A stretch of DNA of 64,000 bases, from assembly GCA_022571845.1 (NCBI GenBank), contig JACZXB010000009.1, forward strand, positions 105,033 to 169,032, given 5' to 3'. Position 1 is the first letter of the stretch. The number at the start of each line of letters is the position of its first letter. Source of the stretch: Candidatus Zixiibacteriota bacterium. Lineage in GTDB: Bacteria > Zixibacteria > MSB-5A5 > GN15 > FEB-12. The notes below the pieces were generated by a model. The model saw only the letters and a list, made by a program, of their open reading frames with translations. It did no database searches and was not told where the DNA came from. Position numbers and translations under genes: made by a program. This document shows positions 9,850-18,807 of the stretch, piece by piece.

Positions 9850-10054
9850 CCCGAGTCTTCGCTCGGGACTAAAGCTGGGAATCCATCTTTTCTTTGCATG
9901 TGACCGTGGTTCACAGCATTACGGCAATTCCGCCACGGCCACGAAATGGGTTCGTTTTGTCATATTTAACATCTTTTTTTAAATTACTCCCGACTGGGGG
10001 CTGAAAATGGTCCACGGACCCTCGACGCTTCGCGCTCCCGAGGCTTTGCTCGGG
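9850..10054. repeat. Pair of REP-like hairpins sharing CTCGGGACTAAAG
   Basis: Hairpin 1 is CCCGAG-tcttcg-CTCGGG at 9850-9867; hairpin 2 is CCCGAG-gctttg-CTCGGG at 10037-10054. Both continue with ACTAAAG. They look like copies of one extragenic palindromic family. Confidence 0.6.
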
Positions 10055-10130
10055 ACTAAAGTCAGGACGACTTTGAAATGGACCACGGTCCCTCGGGTAC
10101 GAATGGGTTCGTTTTGTCATATTTAACATC
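9946..10130. repeat. 28-bp direct repeat (two copies)
   Basis: Copies at 9946-9973 and 10103-10130 are identical over 28 bases from ATGGGTTCGTTTTGTC onwards, each followed by a T-rich run. The segments before them also match in part (GGACC/GTCC CTCG near 10014-10023 and 10080-10095). The repeat suggests an old extragenic element or local duplication. Confidence 0.7.
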
Positions 10131-10510
10131 CTTTTTTCTCTATTTCCCCATCCAAATTTCTGGATAGGTTTCATTTGCTAACAGGTATAGTCATAGACGC
10201 TTTATTTTAGGGTGGGAGAAGTATTGTGCAGTGAGATTGGAGTGAATTTGTGTGACCCTGAGAATCGAGTCAGCACTTGTAGGGCACCATGGCCCTTTAG
10301 CGGTTCAGCAATCAAAGCTAAATCTAAGCAATGCATAGACTTCCCCCCCCCATTGGTCTAAAAAAAGACTTGACAACACGACTTTTTTGGCGCAGATTAA
10401 AAGGCATATTCTATTATTACAAATCTAGTGGGCTGCTGATTTTTCATCAGGAGCTACACCTTTGCAGCCTGCGATAGAGCATTAGGTAAACCTTAGAAGG
10501 AGGACTTTCT

Positions 10511-13072
10511 ATGAGATTCTCTAAACTTGGTTTCTCGCTATCCGTTATTATCCTCGTTGTGGCTGTTTCAACTGCCCATTCGCAGTTCCCGTTATTTGAG
10601 CAGCCAGTCAACTATGGGGTGGGAGATACCCCCCCTTACGTTGTTTCAGCCTATTTTGACGGTGACAGCGACATTGACCTGGCAGTAACAAACGAATTTG
10701 ATGGCAATGTTTCCATTCTGCTGAACAATGGCGATGGGACCTTTGCGCCGGAGGTCAACTACCCGGTGGGGGCTGGTCCCCGCGGTGTTAGCTCTGCCGA
10801 TTTTGACAATGACGGCGACTTTGATCTGGCCGTGGCACTACATGCCGCTAACCTTGTTGCCATCCTGTTGAACAATGGGGATGGGACGTTTGCTGGGCCT
10901 CTTTTGTATTCGGTAGGACTCAGACCCAATGCTGTTTCCTCAGCCGATTTTGACAATGACGGTGACATCGACCTGGCGGTCGCAAACATCTTATCTGACA
11001 ATGTTTCAATCCTGATGGGCAACGGCGACGGGACGTTTGCATCGGCGGTCGACTATGGGGTGGGGGATAATCCGTTCTCTGTTTTCTCGGCCGACTTTGA
11101 CAATGACGGCGACTCCGACCTGGTGACGGCAAACGTCTTATCTGACAATGTTTCAATCCTGATGGGCAACGGCGACGGGACGTTTGCGTCGGCAGTCAAC
11201 TATGGGACAGGCGACAGCGCCGCCTTTGCGAGCGCGGGCTACTTTGATAATGACACCAACCTTGACCTGGCAGTGGCAAACGCGGGTGATGACAATGTTT
11301 CCATTCTGATGGGCATCGGCGATGGAACTTTTGATCCGCCGGTCAATTATCCCGCGGGAAACGGTGCCGCTTATGTTGTCAATGCCGACTTTGACAGCGA
11401 TGGAGACTTTGACCTGTCGGTATGCAACTTTTGGGCTGGTAATTTGTCAATTTTGTTGAACAACGGCAACGGGACGTTCGCAGCGCCGGACGATTATGGA
11501 ACTGGACTTAACCCCCTAGGTACTGCCGTGGCTGACTATGACAATGACGGTGACCTTGACCTGGCAGTCGCAAACTTAGGTTCCGACAATGTCTCCGTGC
11601 TGATGAATCTGACGACGGCCAATGACGCTGAGTGCCCGTTATTTGCGCCGGCCGTCAACTATGGGGTGGGAGATAGACCCTGGAGCGTTGTTTCAGCCGA
11701 TTTTGACGGTGACAGCGCCATCGACCTGGCGGTAGCAATCTTCGGCGATGACCGTGTTAGGATTCTGATGAACAACGGCGACGGTATGTTTACATTGGTG
11801 GCCGTATATGTGGTGGGGGCTGGTCCCACGAAACAAAACGCTGCCGATTTTGACAATGACGGCGACATGGACCTGGCCGTGACACTAAGAACCGCTGGCT
11901 TTGTTGCCATCCTGTTGAACAACGGGGATGGGACGTTTGCGGACACTGTTCTGTATTCGGCAGGAGCCAGTCCAACTAGTGTTGCCTCAGCCGATTTTAA
12001 CAATGACGGCAACCTTGACCTGGCGGTCACAAACCGCGCTTCTAACAATGTTTCTATCCTGCTAGGCATCGGCGACGGGACGTTTGGGACGGCGGTCGAC
12101 TATCCGGTGGGGGCTGGTCCGTCCTTAGTTTTCCCGGCCGACTTTAACGGTGACAGCGCCATCGACCTGGCAGTAACAAATCAAACTAGTGACAATGTTT
12201 CCATTTTGATGGGCGTCGGCGATGGAACTTTTGATCCGGCGGTCAACTACGCGGTGGGCGACTTTCCCTTGTTTTTGTCTGCGGCCGACTTTGACAAGGA
12301 CGGCAACATTGACCTGGCTGTGTCAAAAGCGGGTGATGACAATGTTTCCATTCTGATGGGCGTCGGCGATGGGACCTTTGCGGATACGGTCAATTATGCG
12401 GTGGGAGTTGGTCCCGGTGGTATTATCTCTGGCTACCTGGACGGCGATGGTAACATTGACCTGGCGGTCTCAAACGAATTTTCTGGTAGTATTTCCATCC
12501 TGCTGAATAACGGCGATGGGACGTTTGCGGCGCCGGACAACTATGGGGTGGGAAGTCAACCCCGAGTTTTATCCCTAGCTGACTATGACAATGACGGTGA
12601 CCTTGACCTGGCGGTCCCAAACTTCGCTTCTGACAATGTTTCAATCCTGATGAATCTGACTATCGAAGCCATGATTGACACCGACGGTGACGGCATTCCG
12701 GATATATGTGATGAGTGCACCGATACCGATGGCGACAGCTATGGTAACCCGGGCTTTCCGTTCAACACCTGTGAGGAAGACAACTGCGAGTTTGTCGCCA
12801 ATCCGCTTCAGGAAGACTTTGATGGTAACGGAATCGGAGATGCCTGCTGCTGTGTTGGCAGACGAGGCGATTTAAACCTCAAGGGAAGTGATGTCGATAT
12901 CGTTGATCTGGTTTTCCTTGTTAATTTCATATTCCGAGGCAGTAATGATCCCGGTGGCTGTCCTGATGAGTCGGACGTTAACGCCGATGGCTCAACTGCT
13001 GACATTGTTGACCTGACTTATCTGGTAGATTTTATTTTCCGTGGAGGGCCGCCACCGGGACCGTGTCCATAA
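10511..13072 (+). CDS. Secreted double FG-GAP propeller protein with dockerin-like C-terminus
   Basis: An 853-residue exported protein with a Sec signal peptide (cleavage near AHS, residue 24). Residues about 28-720 are fourteen FG-GAP/VCBS repeats of about 48 residues, core DFDNDGDxDLAVAN...VSILxxNGDGTF, whose acidic loops bind calcium in known relatives. The repeats form two sets of seven that match position by position, i.e. two seven-bladed beta-propellers. Next come thrombospondin-3-like calcium motifs (DTDGDGIPD, about 722-775), a CCC patch, and two dockerin-like repeats (about 790-853) ending FRGGPPPGPCP. The tail is shared with the gene at the right edge. The ribosome binding site is strong. 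Function unknown; surface binding or adhesion is likely. Confidence 0.85.
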   Translation: MRFSKLGFSLSVIILVVAVSTAHSQFPLFEQPVNYGVGDTPPYVVSAYFDGDSDIDLAVTNEFDGNVSILLNNGDGTFAPEVNYPVGAGPRGVSSADFDNDGDFDLAVALHAANLVAILLNNGDGTFAGPLLYSVGLRPNAVSSADFDNDGDIDLAVANILSDNVSILMGNGDGTFASAVDYGVGDNPFSVFSADFDNDGDSDLVTANVLSDNVSILMGNGDGTFASAVNYGTGDSAAFASAGYFDNDTNLDLAVANAGDDNVSILMGIGDGTFDPPVNYPAGNGAAYVVNADFDSDGDFDLSVCNFWAGNLSILLNNGNGTFAAPDDYGTGLNPLGTAVADYDNDGDLDLAVANLGSDNVSVLMNLTTANDAECPLFAPAVNYGVGDRPWSVVSADFDGDSAIDLAVAIFGDDRVRILMNNGDGMFTLVAVYVVGAGPTKQNAADFDNDGDMDLAVTLRTAGFVAILLNNGDGTFADTVLYSAGASPTSVASADFNNDGNLDLAVTNRASNNVSILLGIGDGTFGTAVDYPVGAGPSLVFPADFNGDSAIDLAVTNQTSDNVSILMGVGDGTFDPAVNYAVGDFPLFLSAADFDKDGNIDLAVSKAGDDNVSILMGVGDGTFADTVNYAVGVGPGGIISGYLDGDGNIDLAVSNEFSGSISILLNNGDGTFAAPDNYGVGSQPRVLSLADYDNDGDLDLAVPNFASDNVSILMNLTIEAMIDTDGDGIPDICDECTDTDGDSYGNPGFPFNTCEEDNCEFVANPLQEDFDGNGIGDACCCVGRRGDLNLKGSDVDIVDLVFLVNFIFRGSNDPGGCPDESDVNADGSTADIVDLTYLVDFIFRGGPPPGPCP

Positions 13073-13079
13073 TATAATT

Positions 13080-13162
13080 GTAGGTCAGGAACCTCGTGTT
13101 CCTGACTATTGAGTCGGCCTATTCGTGTCAGGACCACGCCAAGGAGGCGGGTCCTGACCTAC
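13080..13162. repeat. Nested inverted repeat, probable bidirectional terminator
   Basis: It lies between convergent genes. Outer arms are GTAGGTCAGGA at 13080-13090 and TCCTGACCTAC at 13152-13162. Inside are AGGAAC-ctcgt-GTTCCT (13087-13103) and GTCAGGACC (13127-13135), which pairs with GGTCCTGAC (13150-13158). This is REP-like and able to fold on either strand. Confidence 0.65.
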
Positions 13163-13177
13163 AGTCACAATAATTAA

Positions 13178-14926
13178 TCAGGTAACCCCAACTTTGGCAG
13201 GGAACTGAACTCCGGCGAACCATTCTAGTTCCAGTTCGGGAAACAGATTGTCGCGCTTTTGACAATCGTTAAAGAATTCTCTGTCATCAACAGTTAGTGA
13301 TTCTCCGGCAATCTTTTTGTCGGCCAAAGCTGCAAGCTTTATGAAGTCTTCGTAATGTTCTTTCAGCCGTTGCTCGGCGTAGTCGCCTGCCGCTTTGGTT
13401 GAAATAAGAAACTGCCAGTCCGAAGCAGACATCAGCATCAGTTCACGCCCCAGCTGAAGTAAAATATCTTTCAGTTCGTTGTCTCTCTTGTCGGAGTTTT
13501 CAGTCCAGTAGCGGGCCAGCTCAACCATCTTTTCTTCAGATTCATAAACAAGTTTCCAGGTCCATTCGTTTTCCCGGTTCAGCCAGATAAAATGATGATT
13601 GCCTTCGCCCCAGCTGCCTTCGGGAAGGGATATAAGCCGACCTGGTTTTGTTTTTTCTAGATAGTCCGAAAGAAATACATTTTCGATTTCTGAGCTTTCT
13701 TCGATTTCCGAAAGTACATGTTTTAAGAACATTGGTCCTTCAAACCACCAGTGACCAAAAAGCTCAGTGTCATAAGGAGAGACTATTATCCCCGGTTTAC
13801 CAGACTTGCTCTGGTACTCCCCCAAAAGCTCTTTAACTTTCGCAACAAAGTCTGAGGCGTTCTCGGCAATGCAACCCAGTGCAGCCTCCCGGTTGTATTC
13901 TGATTTTTGATCCAGTTCGCTTTTGGACGAAGTTACCGCCCAGTATTTGTGACCGCTCGGCCAGCGTTTCTTGTGGAATTCAAGGTAGTCGCTTTCACCG
14001 GGGTAGCCATGCTTTCCTAACCAGACCAGCAGACCTGTTTCGGGGTTGCGGGAAAAAACAGCGACTGGTTTTTTCCGGGTGTCGGATGCCACCAGATATA
14101 CTTCATAGGGAGTCTTGTCTTTTTCTTCGGGACGGCTCGCCACACTTTTTTGGTATTGGTCAAACAATTTTTGCAGGCTTTCAAAGCGGTCAAGATAGGC
14201 GCCGATAGCTTCGCCGCCTTTTAGCAGGGCCGAATCGACAATGAAAAATTCAATACCGTTTTCGCTCAAAAATTCGTCGGCACCTTTGCGCCTTCTCGAT
14301 TCTTGTTTCCCATTTATCGGCAGCGGCGGCGTCCAATCATACGCAGGACGATAGGCACACTCCGGCAGCCAGATTCCTTTTGGTTTGCGTCCGAAATGTT
14401 TTTCATAATTTTTGACCGCTGCCTTGGTCTGTACTTGCAGCGATTCATCTTTTGACAAAAGCGGATAGTAACCGTGGGTAGCACCACAGCTGATAATTTC
14501 GACAAGTCTGTCAGACTGCAATCTTTTGAACTCGTCAACGATGTTTTGATTTAGACTGTCAAAATTCTCTAACGTGGAACTGTACCAGTTCTCCCAAAAC
14601 CGGGCTATGTTTAAAAGGCTATGCTGTTGTAAACCTAAAAATTCTTCAATATCATCGCGGGCAGATTTTAATTTTAAGTTTAAGTAACTGACAAACTCTG
14701 TTTTGAAAGTCTGGTCGCTTAACTGCTCGCACAGCACAGGTGACAAACCGATGGTAAGTTTGGGATTTTTGCCCTCAGCCTGAAGCTCCCGCAATATTTT
14801 GATAATCGGCAGGTAGGTTTCGGCTGCCGCTTCGCAAAGCCAGTCAGTGCCATGCGGCCAGCGGCCATGCCATAAGACATAAGGCAAATGCGAATGTAAG
14901 ACAAACGCAAAAGATCCCTTAGTCAC
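13178..14926 (-). CDS. GH57 1,4-alpha-glucan branching enzyme-like protein
   Basis: A glycoside hydrolase family 57 protein of 582 residues. It begins with the family motif HSHLPYV, then GIWLPECAYRP carrying the catalytic glutamate, and SPYDTELFGHWWFEG carrying the aspartate, followed by a helical C-terminal domain as in DUF1957/TK1436-type branching enzymes. It probably shapes glycogen-like glucan. I chose GTG at 14926, eight bases before the end of the DUF3467 gene, because HSHLPYV then falls near residue 10 as in homologues; an ATG at 14995 would overlap that gene by 77 bp. Possible alternative: an amylopullulanase-like enzyme. Confidence 0.85.
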   Translation of the reverse strand: MTKGSFAFVLHSHLPYVLWHGRWPHGTDWLCEAAAETYLPIIKILRELQAEGKNPKLTIGLSPVLCEQLSDQTFKTEFVSYLNLKLKSARDDIEEFLGLQQHSLLNIARFWENWYSSTLENFDSLNQNIVDEFKRLQSDRLVEIISCGATHGYYPLLSKDESLQVQTKAAVKNYEKHFGRKPKGIWLPECAYRPAYDWTPPLPINGKQESRRRKGADEFLSENGIEFFIVDSALLKGGEAIGAYLDRFESLQKLFDQYQKSVASRPEEKDKTPYEVYLVASDTRKKPVAVFSRNPETGLLVWLGKHGYPGESDYLEFHKKRWPSGHKYWAVTSSKSELDQKSEYNREAALGCIAENASDFVAKVKELLGEYQSKSGKPGIIVSPYDTELFGHWWFEGPMFLKHVLSEIEESSEIENVFLSDYLEKTKPGRLISLPEGSWGEGNHHFIWLNRENEWTWKLVYESEEKMVELARYWTENSDKRDNELKDILLQLGRELMLMSASDWQFLISTKAAGDYAEQRLKEHYEDFIKLAALADKKIAGESLTVDDREFFNDCQKRDNLFPELELEWFAGVQFPAKVGVT

Positions 14927-15251
14927 CGCTTTTTTCCCCGGTGTCGGTTCTGGTCTCAAAACCAATATTTCTGGCGTCCTGGCCGGGGATGCCATGGATT
15001 TTTATTTCTCCAAATTGCTTTTCAAATTTCTTGAGATTATCATCAAGCGCCTTTAAAAGCAGTTTAGCGTGCATTGGTGTCATGATAATCCGTGATAAGA
15101 CCTTTGTTTTGGGCATTCTGGGCATTACCCGGGCGAAATCTATTATCATCTCGGTCGGTGAGTGCACAATCATTACCAGATTGGCATAGATTCCTTCGGC
15201 TTCTTTATCTCCAAGCTCGACACTAATTTGTTGCGGACGAGGCTGTTCCAT
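14919..15251 (-). CDS. DUF3467 protein
   Basis: A 110-residue cytosolic protein matching the DUF3467 pattern: YANLVMIVHSPTEMIIDFARV, then PKTKVLSRIIMTPMHAKLLLKAL. Function is unknown. It ends 8 bp inside the GH57 gene, so the two are translationally coupled and may work together. An oppositely oriented start (heptose kinase) lies 130 bp away. Confidence 0.8.
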   Translation of the reverse strand: MEQPRPQQISVELGDKEAEGIYANLVMIVHSPTEMIIDFARVMPRMPKTKVLSRIIMTPMHAKLLLKALDDNLKKFEKQFGEIKIHGIPGQDARNIGFETRTDTGEKSGD

Positions 15252-15380
15252 ATTTTATTGCCTTTCTAAACAATTGAATTCAATAGTTTTCTTTCTTGTA
15301 CTAAAGTAACAGCTTCAGTCGTTTAGTCAAAGGCTTTTGCGGAAGCGTTTCGGACTGAAGCAGCAAGGAAATAAAAAAAG

Positions 15381-16403
15381 TTGAACCTGCGGCGGATTAC
15401 AGAGATTACCAGCGGCTTTGGTGATGCCAGAGTTCTGATACTGGGCGACATTATGCTTGATGAATATATGTACGGTTCTGTCGACCGCATTTCGCCGGAA
15501 GCGCCGGTTCCCGTAGTAAATATTTCATCAAGCAAGATTCTCCTGGGCGGCGCTGCCAACGTGGCTGCTAATATTTGCAGTTTAGGTGGAGAGGCTCTGC
15601 TTTTGGGAACAGTCGGAGATGACGAGGCTGCTTCCAAAATATCACAACTATTAAAATCCGAAAAAATTTCCGATGACTTGTTAGTAACCGATTTGACACG
15701 ACGTACTACTATTAAAACCAGAATCATCGCCCATAGCCAGCAGATAGTCAGAGCCGACAGAGAAGATCGTCATGAAGTTAATCCGGACATTGAAAAAGAA
15801 ATATTCAGCAGGTTCATGTCGGTAGTTGACGATGTCCAGGCAGTTATAGTTTCTGATTATGGTAAGGGAGTTATCAACCAGTCTCTGCTTGAAAAGCTGA
15901 TGTCTGTCTGTCTTCAAAAAAATATCTTTGTTGCTGTCGACCCCAAGGAAACTCATTTTAATAACTACCAGAGGGTTTCACTGATAACACCAAACCATCA
16001 TGAAGCCGGTTTCGCTTATGGCAGGCGCATTCATAATGAAAAAGACCTTCTTGAAGTAGGCAAGGGACTGCTGAAGCGTCTGCAAGCCAAGTCTATTCTA
16101 ATAACGCGCGGTCCCGATGGTATGTCGCTTTTTACAGAAAATTCCGAGCCAACCCATATTCCTACATTTGCGAAGAAAGTTTATGATGTTACCGGCGCCG
16201 GTGACACAGTTATTGCAGTCTTCGTAGCGGCCACCTGTGCCGGAGCGGATTTGGTGGAATCAGCAATCGTGGCCAATGCCGGAGCCGGACTTACTGTCGG
16301 AGAAATTGGAACTGCTACTGTAACCACAGACGATTTGCGGCAGGAGCTTGAGCATAATATCAAAGAAGGCAATCTCTTTCCGGAGACAGAAACAGCTAAA
16401 TAA
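15381..16403 (+). CDS. rfaE1: D-glycero-beta-D-manno-heptose-7-phosphate kinase
   Basis: A 340-residue PfkB-family sugar kinase. Visible are LILGDIMLDEYMYGSVDRISPEAPVPV at the N-terminus (typical of HldE kinase domains), GGAANVAAN, and the C-terminal catalytic motif GAGDTV near residue 272. It acts in ADP-heptose synthesis for LPS core. The start is TTG 15381 with AAGGAA upstream. It is separate from the adenylyltransferase, which follows 48 bp later; in enterobacteria the two are fused. Confidence 0.92.
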   Translation: MNLRRITEITSGFGDARVLILGDIMLDEYMYGSVDRISPEAPVPVVNISSSKILLGGAANVAANICSLGGEALLLGTVGDDEAASKISQLLKSEKISDDLLVTDLTRRTTIKTRIIAHSQQIVRADREDRHEVNPDIEKEIFSRFMSVVDDVQAVIVSDYGKGVINQSLLEKLMSVCLQKNIFVAVDPKETHFNNYQRVSLITPNHHEAGFAYGRRIHNEKDLLEVGKGLLKRLQAKSILITRGPDGMSLFTENSEPTHIPTFAKKVYDVTGAGDTVIAVFVAATCAGADLVESAIVANAGAGLTVGEIGTATVTTDDLRQELEHNIKEGNLFPETETAK

Positions 16404-16451
16404 TTTCACGCCTACGCGTATACGTAAAATAGAATTCGAAAATATTACCTG

Positions 16452-16922
16452 ATGAAAGCCGCCGCACCTGTTTCAAAAAAGAATCTTCCCGCACTCTTAG
16501 CTAAACTGAAGCAGCAGCGCCAATCGATAGTCTTCACTAATGGTGTTTTTGATATAATTCATCGCGGTCATATCGACTATCTGTACAAAGCCAGATCGTT
16601 CGGGCATATTCTTATTGTCGGGCTGAATTCTGATTCTTCGGTCAGACGACTCAAAGGGAATAAGAGGCCGCTTCAAAAACAAGCCGACCGGGCTGCCATC
16701 GTAGTTAGTTTCAAACCGGTCGATTATGTAGTATTTTTTGGCGAAGATACACCTGAGCGGCTGATTGAAGCTATCAGACCGGACATTCTGGTAAAGGGAG
16801 CCGATTACAAAGTCAGGGAGATAGTTGGCGCCAGGTTCGTCAAATCTTACGGCGGCAAAGTAAGGCGGGTACGGCTTTCGGCTGGCCGCTCCAGCAGCAA
16901 ACTTATCAAAAAACTATCGTAA
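16452..16922 (+). CDS. rfaE2: ADP-heptose synthase (heptose 1-phosphate adenylyltransferase)
   Basis: A 156-residue nucleotidyltransferase with the signature FTNGVFDIIHRGHIDYL (about 28-45), including the HxGH ATP-binding histidines, and LNSDSSVRRLKG further on. It transfers AMP to heptose 1-phosphate. Its place directly after the kinase makes the assignment firm. Confidence 0.92.
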   Translation: MKAAAPVSKKNLPALLAKLKQQRQSIVFTNGVFDIIHRGHIDYLYKARSFGHILIVGLNSDSSVRRLKGNKRPLQKQADRAAIVVSFKPVDYVVFFGEDTPERLIEAIRPDILVKGADYKVREIVGARFVKSYGGKVRRVRLSAGRSSSKLIKKLS

Positions 16923-16999
16923 GATAGCTAATCAGTCAGAGCAAGAATTCTGCAAAGTCTTGATTTTTGAGACTTTCACGGTAATATTGAAAATGACCA

Positions 17000-17650
17000 A
17001 TGTTTACTTTAGATAAATTTATCAATGCCGATTCAGATTTCGGCAACTTCGGCAACAATGATATTGATTATTGGCTGCTGCAGGCAGAATCATTTCTTAA
17101 TGACAAAGATTATAAGAGGACGATTGAAATATGTGAAGCGAATTTAAACGATTCGGAAGTTACTCTGTCGGGTCGGTTAATCTATGCTCTGGCACTCTAT
17201 CATCTTAAAGATTTTGACCAAGCAGCGGAACAATTTTACAATGTTTTGACAAAAGACCCGGATAATCTTACTGCCCTAAAATGCTTAGGGGATATTTACT
17301 TCAAACAGGAAAATGTTGTTACTGCTTTAGCCAGCTATAGCCGGGTAATGGAACTGGATCCCAACACCCAGGGTTTAAAATGCGAGGTTGCCTTTGCCCG
17401 CACAGAAGAACCATCTTCGATCAAGATTGTAAAACCTCCCGAAACTAAACAGACCGTAAGTGAACTTCCGGCCGACTCGCCATTCATGACCGAGACAATG
17501 GGGGATCTGTACTTAAGACAAGGTCAGCCGAATTTGGCACTTGAAATATTTCGGGAGCTCAGCCGTCGCCACAACGATTCGCATTTTAGGATGAAACTGG
17601 CTGAGGTAGAAGAATTTATTTCCCTGAAGGAAAATGAGAATGTCAGTTAG
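17000..17650 (+). CDS. TPR-repeat protein
   Basis: A 216-residue soluble protein with about three or four tetratricopeptide repeats: YALALYHLKDFDQAAEQFYNVLTKDPDN, then LGDIYFKQENVVTALASYSRVMELDPN, and after a linker MGDLYLRQGQPNLALEIFRELS. No signal peptide. It probably scaffolds other proteins; the partner is not identifiable. It overlaps the peptidase gene by 17 bp, so they are coexpressed. Confidence 0.8.
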   Translation: MFTLDKFINADSDFGNFGNNDIDYWLLQAESFLNDKDYKRTIEICEANLNDSEVTLSGRLIYALALYHLKDFDQAAEQFYNVLTKDPDNLTALKCLGDIYFKQENVVTALASYSRVMELDPNTQGLKCEVAFARTEEPSSIKIVKPPETKQTVSELPADSPFMTETMGDLYLRQGQPNLALEIFRELSRRHNDSHFRMKLAEVEEFISLKENENVS

Positions 17651-18713
17651 CAGAATTTCTGCTCTAAGAAAAAAGATTAAGTCAGAGAATCTTGATGGTC
17701 TGGTGGTGAATCACCTTGATCATATCAGATATTTGACCGGTTTCAGCGGGTCGGCCGGGTTGCTGATAGTGATGCAAAAAGCAGCTTATTTTTTTACAGA
17801 TTCCCGATATACTATTCAAGCTGCCAGGCAGGTTAAAGGGGCCAAAATACATACCGTTCAGTCGGAGCCAATCAGCTCACTTAATGGATTTAAGTGGCTG
17901 CAGCACAAAAACTTAAAGCTCGGAATCGACTCGGAGCACCTGTCTGTCGCAAAACAAAACGCGCTGCAGAAGAAAGTCCCGGGAGCCCTTTTGACCGAAA
18001 GTGAGTCTCTACTCGCAGATTTGGGCTGGGTTAAAGATTCTACCGAAATCAAAAATATTAAAAAAGCCTGCGAAATTGCAGATAAGGCCTTTGCCAGGAT
18101 TCTTCAGCTGGTAAAGCCGGGCGTTTCAGAAAGAGAGCTGGCAGCAGAACTTGAATATCAAATGCTTATGCTCGGCTCCGAAAAGCCGGCTTTTGAGAGT
18201 ATTGTAGCTTCCGGATACCGTTCAGCTATGCCTCATGGATTAGCATCAGCAAAAAGGGTCAAGAAAGGTGATTTCATAACCTTTGATTTTGGGGCAACGG
18301 TGAATGGCTATGTGTCCGATATGACCAGGACTGTCGTAGTAGGCAAGGCAAGTTCAAGGCAGAAAAGGATTTATAGCATCGTCCTCAGAGCTCAAATGGC
18401 CGGTGTAAAGAAAATAAGAGCTGGTATTGCAGCCAAACAGGTAGATAAAGCCTGCCGTGATATTATTGTTAAAGCAGGCTATGGCAAGAAGTTCGGCCAT
18501 GGAACCGGGCATGGTATAGGCTATTACGTACATGTCGGACCAAGGCTATCACCTAAGTCCGATGATAGCCTGGCTGTCAACCAGGTAATAACTGTCGAGC
18601 CGGGCATATATATTTCTGGCTGGGGCGGAGTAAGAATAGAAGATGACGTAGTCGTAACCAGAAATGGCGGCAAAGTGCTGAACAAAACCTTAAAAAACTT
18701 GTTGGAACTCTGA
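17634..18713 (+). CDS. Xaa-Pro peptidase (M24B)
   Basis: A 359-residue aminopeptidase P/prolidase-like enzyme. The N-terminal creatinase-like domain runs to about 125, then the pita-bread domain. All dinuclear metal ligands are visible: DFGATVNGYVSDMTR (two Asp), HGTGHGIGYYVH (His), TVEPGIYI (Glu) and RIEDDVVV (Glu). It removes N-terminal residues before proline or cleaves X-Pro dipeptides. ATG 17634 or 17640 could be the start. Confidence 0.92.
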   Translation: MRMSVSRISALRKKIKSENLDGLVVNHLDHIRYLTGFSGSAGLLIVMQKAAYFFTDSRYTIQAARQVKGAKIHTVQSEPISSLNGFKWLQHKNLKLGIDSEHLSVAKQNALQKKVPGALLTESESLLADLGWVKDSTEIKNIKKACEIADKAFARILQLVKPGVSERELAAELEYQMLMLGSEKPAFESIVASGYRSAMPHGLASAKRVKKGDFITFDFGATVNGYVSDMTRTVVVGKASSRQKRIYSIVLRAQMAGVKKIRAGIAAKQVDKACRDIIVKAGYGKKFGHGTGHGIGYYVHVGPRLSPKSDDSLAVNQVITVEPGIYISGWGGVRIEDDVVVTRNGGKVLNKTLKNLLEL

Positions 18714-18807
18714 GCCAAAAGCTATATAATTTTGTGCTGGCAAATCACGCTAATATTTATACGACAGGCAGATGCTTCCGATAAGATATCTAGCCGGGGA
18801 TAAAAAA

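Larger units (their letters stand above)
9792..10510. other. 719-bp intergenic region with repeats and a promoter-like site
   Basis: No gene is supported. It contains two REP-like hairpins, a 28-bp direct repeat, a copy of a repeat seen again near 63.18 kb (TGTAGGGCA and CCCTTTAGCGGTT parts at 10279-10305), a C9 tract at 10343-10351, and TTGACA at 10370-10375 that could be the -35 box for the next gene, although no good -10 is seen at the right distance. AGAAGGAGG at 10495-10503 is a strong ribosome binding site for the 10511 gene. Confidence 0.6.

Noticed and set aside
10343..10351. C9 tract as a phase-variation switch for the propeller gene
   Set aside because: It lies about 160 bases before the start and outside the reading frame; an effect on promoter spacing is possible but there is no positive evidence.
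11659..12069. Long minus-strand ORFs inside the FG-GAP gene
   Set aside because: They arise from the repetitive, codon-biased sense sequence; no ribosome sites and low-complexity products.
13080..13162. Inverted repeats as ends of an insertion sequence
   Set aside because: The enclosed sequence is under 90 bp and there is no transposase; a terminator or REP element fits better.
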